Below, one piece after another: positions 62,043-64,000 of a stretch of DNA of 64,000 nt. This stretch comes from Taklimakanibacter sp049323275 (GTDB lineage: Bacteria > Pseudomonadota > Alphaproteobacteria > Rhizobiales > Aestuariivirgaceae). The stretch is taken from contig JBMOOM010000058.1 in assembly GCA_049323275.1 (NCBI GenBank), positions 22,745 to 86,744 on the forward strand. The letters run 5' to 3'. Under the pieces are notes generated by a model that made no database searches, was not told the origin of the DNA, and saw nothing but the letters and a program-made list of their open reading frames with translations. The position numbers were made by a program, and so were the translations under genes. Every line of letters begins with the position of its first letter. Within the stretch, counting starts at the first letter, position 1.

Positions 62043-62978
62043 CTATTGAATGGATCCCGGCTTGCGCCGGGATGACGGAATAGGGGAGGCCGCCTTGCGC
62101 ATGCGGCTGGCGGCGATGCCGGCGAGGATGAGAACGAGGCCGATGCCGACATTGACGGTGAGGCTTTCGCCGAGCAGCACCGCGCCCAGACCCAGCGCAT
62201 AGACGGGCACGAGATAGTTCGAATAGGCGACGAAGCTCGCGCCCGCCGAGCGCACGATGACATAGACGAGCAAGGTGGCGATCGCCGTCGGCACGATGCC
62301 GAGGCCGATCACGCACAGAAAGGCGAGCGTCGTCGCCTGGTCGAGCCCATGCGGCGCGTGGATGCCGGCGAAGACCAGGCCCATGGCGCCGCCGGAGAGG
62401 CATACGGCGGCGGCCTGCTCCACCGGCCCGTGAAAGGGAATGCGGCGGGCGAGCAGGCTGTGCGTCGCGTAGCACAGGCACGAGAAGATGATGACGATCT
62501 CGCCGACGAGCGCCATGCCCTGGCCCTCGAAGCGCAGGATCTTCTCGGGGCCGAGCACGATCATCAGCCCGATGAAGCCGATGGTAAAGCCCACGGCCTT
62601 CATGCGCGTGAGCTTCTCGTCGGGCAGGAAAAAATGCGCGAGCACGATGACGAAAAGCGGAATGGCGCCCATCAGAACGCCGGACAGGCCCGAGGAGATG
62701 AACTGAGTTCCCCAGGAGACGAGGAAGAAGGGAACCGCGTGGCCGATGAGGCCAAGGCCGGCGAACCACAGCCAAAGTTCCCTGCCGCGCGGCCATTCCC
62801 GCCTGGTCAGCATCATCACGAGCGTCAGAAACAGGCCGGCGACGGAGAGACGCAGCGCCATGACCCAGGCCGGATCCATCGACGCCACGGCAACCTTGGT
62901 CATTGCGAAGGAGGAACCCCACGTCATCACCAGTGCGGCGAGCGCGATCCAGTCCTTTGTCGTTGGGGAGGAGTTCAT
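62043..62978 (-). CDS. EamA/DMT-family transporter with repeat-derived C-terminus
   Basis: A 311-residue permease of two EamA halves (about ten helices). DWIALAALVMTWGSSFAMTKVA starts helix 1, and FLPDEKLTRMKAVGFTIGFIGL bridges the fourth and fifth helices. The last residues (SPIPSSRRKPGSIQ) are encoded in the widespread ATCCCGGCTTGCGCCGGGATGAC repeat at about 62050-62078, so the original stop was probably replaced by the repeat. Substrate unknown. Confidence 0.88.
   Translation of the reverse strand: MNSSPTTKDWIALAALVMTWGSSFAMTKVAVASMDPAWVMALRLSVAGLFLTLVMMLTRREWPRGRELWLWFAGLGLIGHAVPFFLVSWGTQFISSGLSGVLMGAIPLFVIVLAHFFLPDEKLTRMKAVGFTIGFIGLMIVLGPEKILRFEGQGMALVGEIVIIFSCLCYATHSLLARRIPFHGPVEQAAAVCLSGGAMGLVFAGIHAPHGLDQATTLAFLCVIGLGIVPTAIATLLVYVIVRSAGASFVAYSNYLVPVYALGLGAVLLGESLTVNVGIGLVLILAGIAASRMRKAASPIPSSRRKPGSIQ
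62050..62078. repeat. Short palindromic repeat forming the end of the EamA gene
   Basis: GGATCCCGGC-TTGC-GCCGGGAT is a hairpin; this element is very common between genes in proteobacteria and, when read through, adds a PSSRRKPGS-type tail to proteins. Confidence 0.75.
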
Positions 62979-63196
62979 GACACAAAGGTAACTAGCGTCA
63001 TGCTCCGTACACGGTCAATGACTTCTCACGCTTCTGTCCCGATCGGGCACAGCGGAGCGTGACCTTTTGGCAACAGTTACAATCTGCCTTTTTGCCGCCC
63101 GATTCGAGCCCGGCTCTCGTCACACGCCGATCCTAACTAGGGAACGATCACGAGGGACGTGAGTTACCGGATGCATCCGGGAGAGGAGAAGTGTCT

Positions 63197-63766
63197 ATGA
63201 AATCTTTCAAGCTCGTTTTGCTGGCCACGGCGATGACGGCGGGTCTCGCCGTCGCCGCGCAGGCCGCCGATGTGACGCCGCCGGAACCCGAAACGGTCGT
63301 GACGCCGGAGCAGTATCAGGCGATGGGCTTCTATCTGCGTGGTGATCTCGGCTGGTCGTTCCTGGATTGGGGCGACAAGGACAATGCCTTCGCGGTGGGC
63401 GGTGGTGTCGGCTATCAATTCAATGACTATCTGCGCTCGGATCTGCGCGTCGACTGGTCGGGTGACTATGACATCGGCAATGATGCCGATGCCAGCCTGA
63501 CCACGGTGCTCGGCAATCTGTACTTCGACTGGAAGAACGACTCGATCTTCACGCCCTATATCGGCGCCGGCGCCGGTTATGGCTGGGTCAGCGCCGATGA
63601 CGGCCTGAGCGACGACGGCTTCACCTATGCGCTCATGGGCGGCGTCTCCGTCGATATGTCGCAGAGCATCGCGCTCGACTTCGGCTACCGCTATCGCGAG
63701 CTGATGATCAGCGGCGAGAATCCGGCCGATCACTCGGCGCTCGCAGGTATCCGCTTCAAGTTCTGA
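63197..63766 (+). CDS. Outer-membrane beta-barrel protein (Omp25/31-like)
   Basis: A 189-residue barrel protein: signal peptide (cut after AQA-AD near residue 24), then alternating hydrophobic strands of an 8-stranded barrel (GFYLRGDLGWSFLDWG, VGGGVGYQFNDYLRSDLRVDWSG, YIGAGAGYGWV, VDMSQSIALDFGYRYREL) and the terminal aromatic ...GIRFKF signal for BamA insertion. Similar to Omp25/Omp31 and other rhizobial surface proteins. GAGGAGAAG precedes the ATG at 63197. Confidence 0.9.
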   Translation: MKSFKLVLLATAMTAGLAVAAQAADVTPPEPETVVTPEQYQAMGFYLRGDLGWSFLDWGDKDNAFAVGGGVGYQFNDYLRSDLRVDWSGDYDIGNDADASLTTVLGNLYFDWKNDSIFTPYIGAGAGYGWVSADDGLSDDGFTYALMGGVSVDMSQSIALDFGYRYRELMISGENPADHSALAGIRFKF

Positions 63767-63797
63767 GGCTCGATCGAGAGACCTCGCTTGAACGAAG

Positions 63798-63830
63798 CGG
63801 CGGTGGAGAAATCCACCGCCGTTTTATTTT
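63798..63830 (+). terminator. Intrinsic terminator after the outer-membrane protein gene
   Basis: Perfect 10-bp stem CGGCGGTGGA / TCCACCGCCG with a GAAA loop, followed by TTTTATTTT. 31 bases after the stop. Confidence 0.92.
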
Positions 63831-63850
63831 TGCAATAGGCGTCCACCAAT

Positions 63851-64000
63851 CCATTCCCTTCTCCCGCTCGCGGGCAGGACTGTCCGGGAAAAATTATGGG
63901 ATGTTGGAGAAAGCGGCGTAAATCACGTAGGTGGAACTCATCTTCAATCGCCGAGACTCAGAATTCAATCCAGATTTTCCCCTTCTCCCGCTTGCGGGAG
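63851..64000. repeat. CCCTTCTCCCGCT-type intergenic repeats at the window edge
   Basis: CCCTTCTCCCGCTCGCGGGCAG (about 63856) and CCCCTTCTCCCGCTTGCGGGAG (last 22 bases) are two copies of a repeat, each with a GCGGGAG/CTCCCGC self-complementary core. The region holds no gene that I can support. Confidence 0.5.

Overview
This 64 kb window is GC-rich chromosomal DNA from an alphaproteobacterium, most likely of the order Hyphomicrobiales (Rhizobiales). The evidence is the split transhydrogenase (pntAA/pntAB/pntB), homologues of the CtrA-circuit proteins RcdA (DUF1465) and TrcR (DUF1013), a DUF1192 protein, a tkt-pgk-fba cluster, an alphaproteobacterial-type 6S RNA before the 5-formyltetrahydrofolate cyclo-ligase gene, a ruvC-ruvA-ruvB-ybgC-tolQRAB-pal-cpoB-tilS-ftsH-glmM backbone, and rhizobial-style palindromic intergenic repeats. 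The genus cannot be fixed from the sequence alone. I see no tRNA, rRNA, CRISPR array, prophage or insertion sequence.

Layout. 1-8.0 kb: transhydrogenase operon (5' end cut off) with an unrecognised secreted protein embedded in it, a PhyH-like oxygenase, an ExbB/MotA-OmpA envelope pair and an ABC exporter. 8.1-13.6 kb: L31, a SelT/W/H-like protein, a DUF2165 membrane protein, RcdA, DUF1192, a quinone reductase, TrcR and a short SDR. 13.6-25.3 kb: accessory metabolism and regulation (a secreted VRDHR-repeat protein, an AraC regulator, a divergent flavin monooxygenase/MarR pair, GNAT, two SDRs, MFS, a metzincin protease, a cupin, PrpE and an inositol-monophosphatase-family protein). 25.4-27.9 kb: S21, PurK, PurE and two DUF465 proteins.

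28.0-34.1 kb holds the most interesting locus. Two adjacent ureohydrolase-family genes, one with the full binuclear metal site and one that has lost four of its six metal ligands, are co-transcribed with HypA- and HypB-type nickel chaperones and a TetR regulator. Divergent to them are a 63-residue membrane protein and an NCS1-family permease. The intergenic region carries three copies of a TTGACA-N4-TGTCAA palindrome, the likely TetR operators. No hydrogenase or urease gene is in the window. The architecture (active subunit, inactive partner, Ni chaperones, permease) matches what is known for Ni-dependent guanidine and metformin hydrolases, so this is a strong candidate for uptake and hydrolysis of a guanidine- or biguanide-like compound of unknown identity.

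34.1-46 kb: cupin, fructose-bisphosphate aldolase, Pgk, transketolase, DUF4164, ZapA, a CGNR regulator divergent from a BKACE enzyme, 6S RNA, folate cyclo-ligase, a YmdB-like phosphoesterase, YebC, a VapC toxin whose VapB antitoxin gene carries a frameshift, and an alpha/beta hydrolase. 46-64 kb: the ruv genes, interrupted by a Phd/PIN toxin-antitoxin pair and an unknown membrane protein; then ybgC and tolQRAB-pal with a second complete pal plus a decayed third pal fragment; then cpoB, tilS, ftsH, folP, glmM, an EamA transporter and an outer-membrane beta-barrel protein. Palindromic repeats of at least two families (called A and B below) lie between genes and sometimes touch coding ends.
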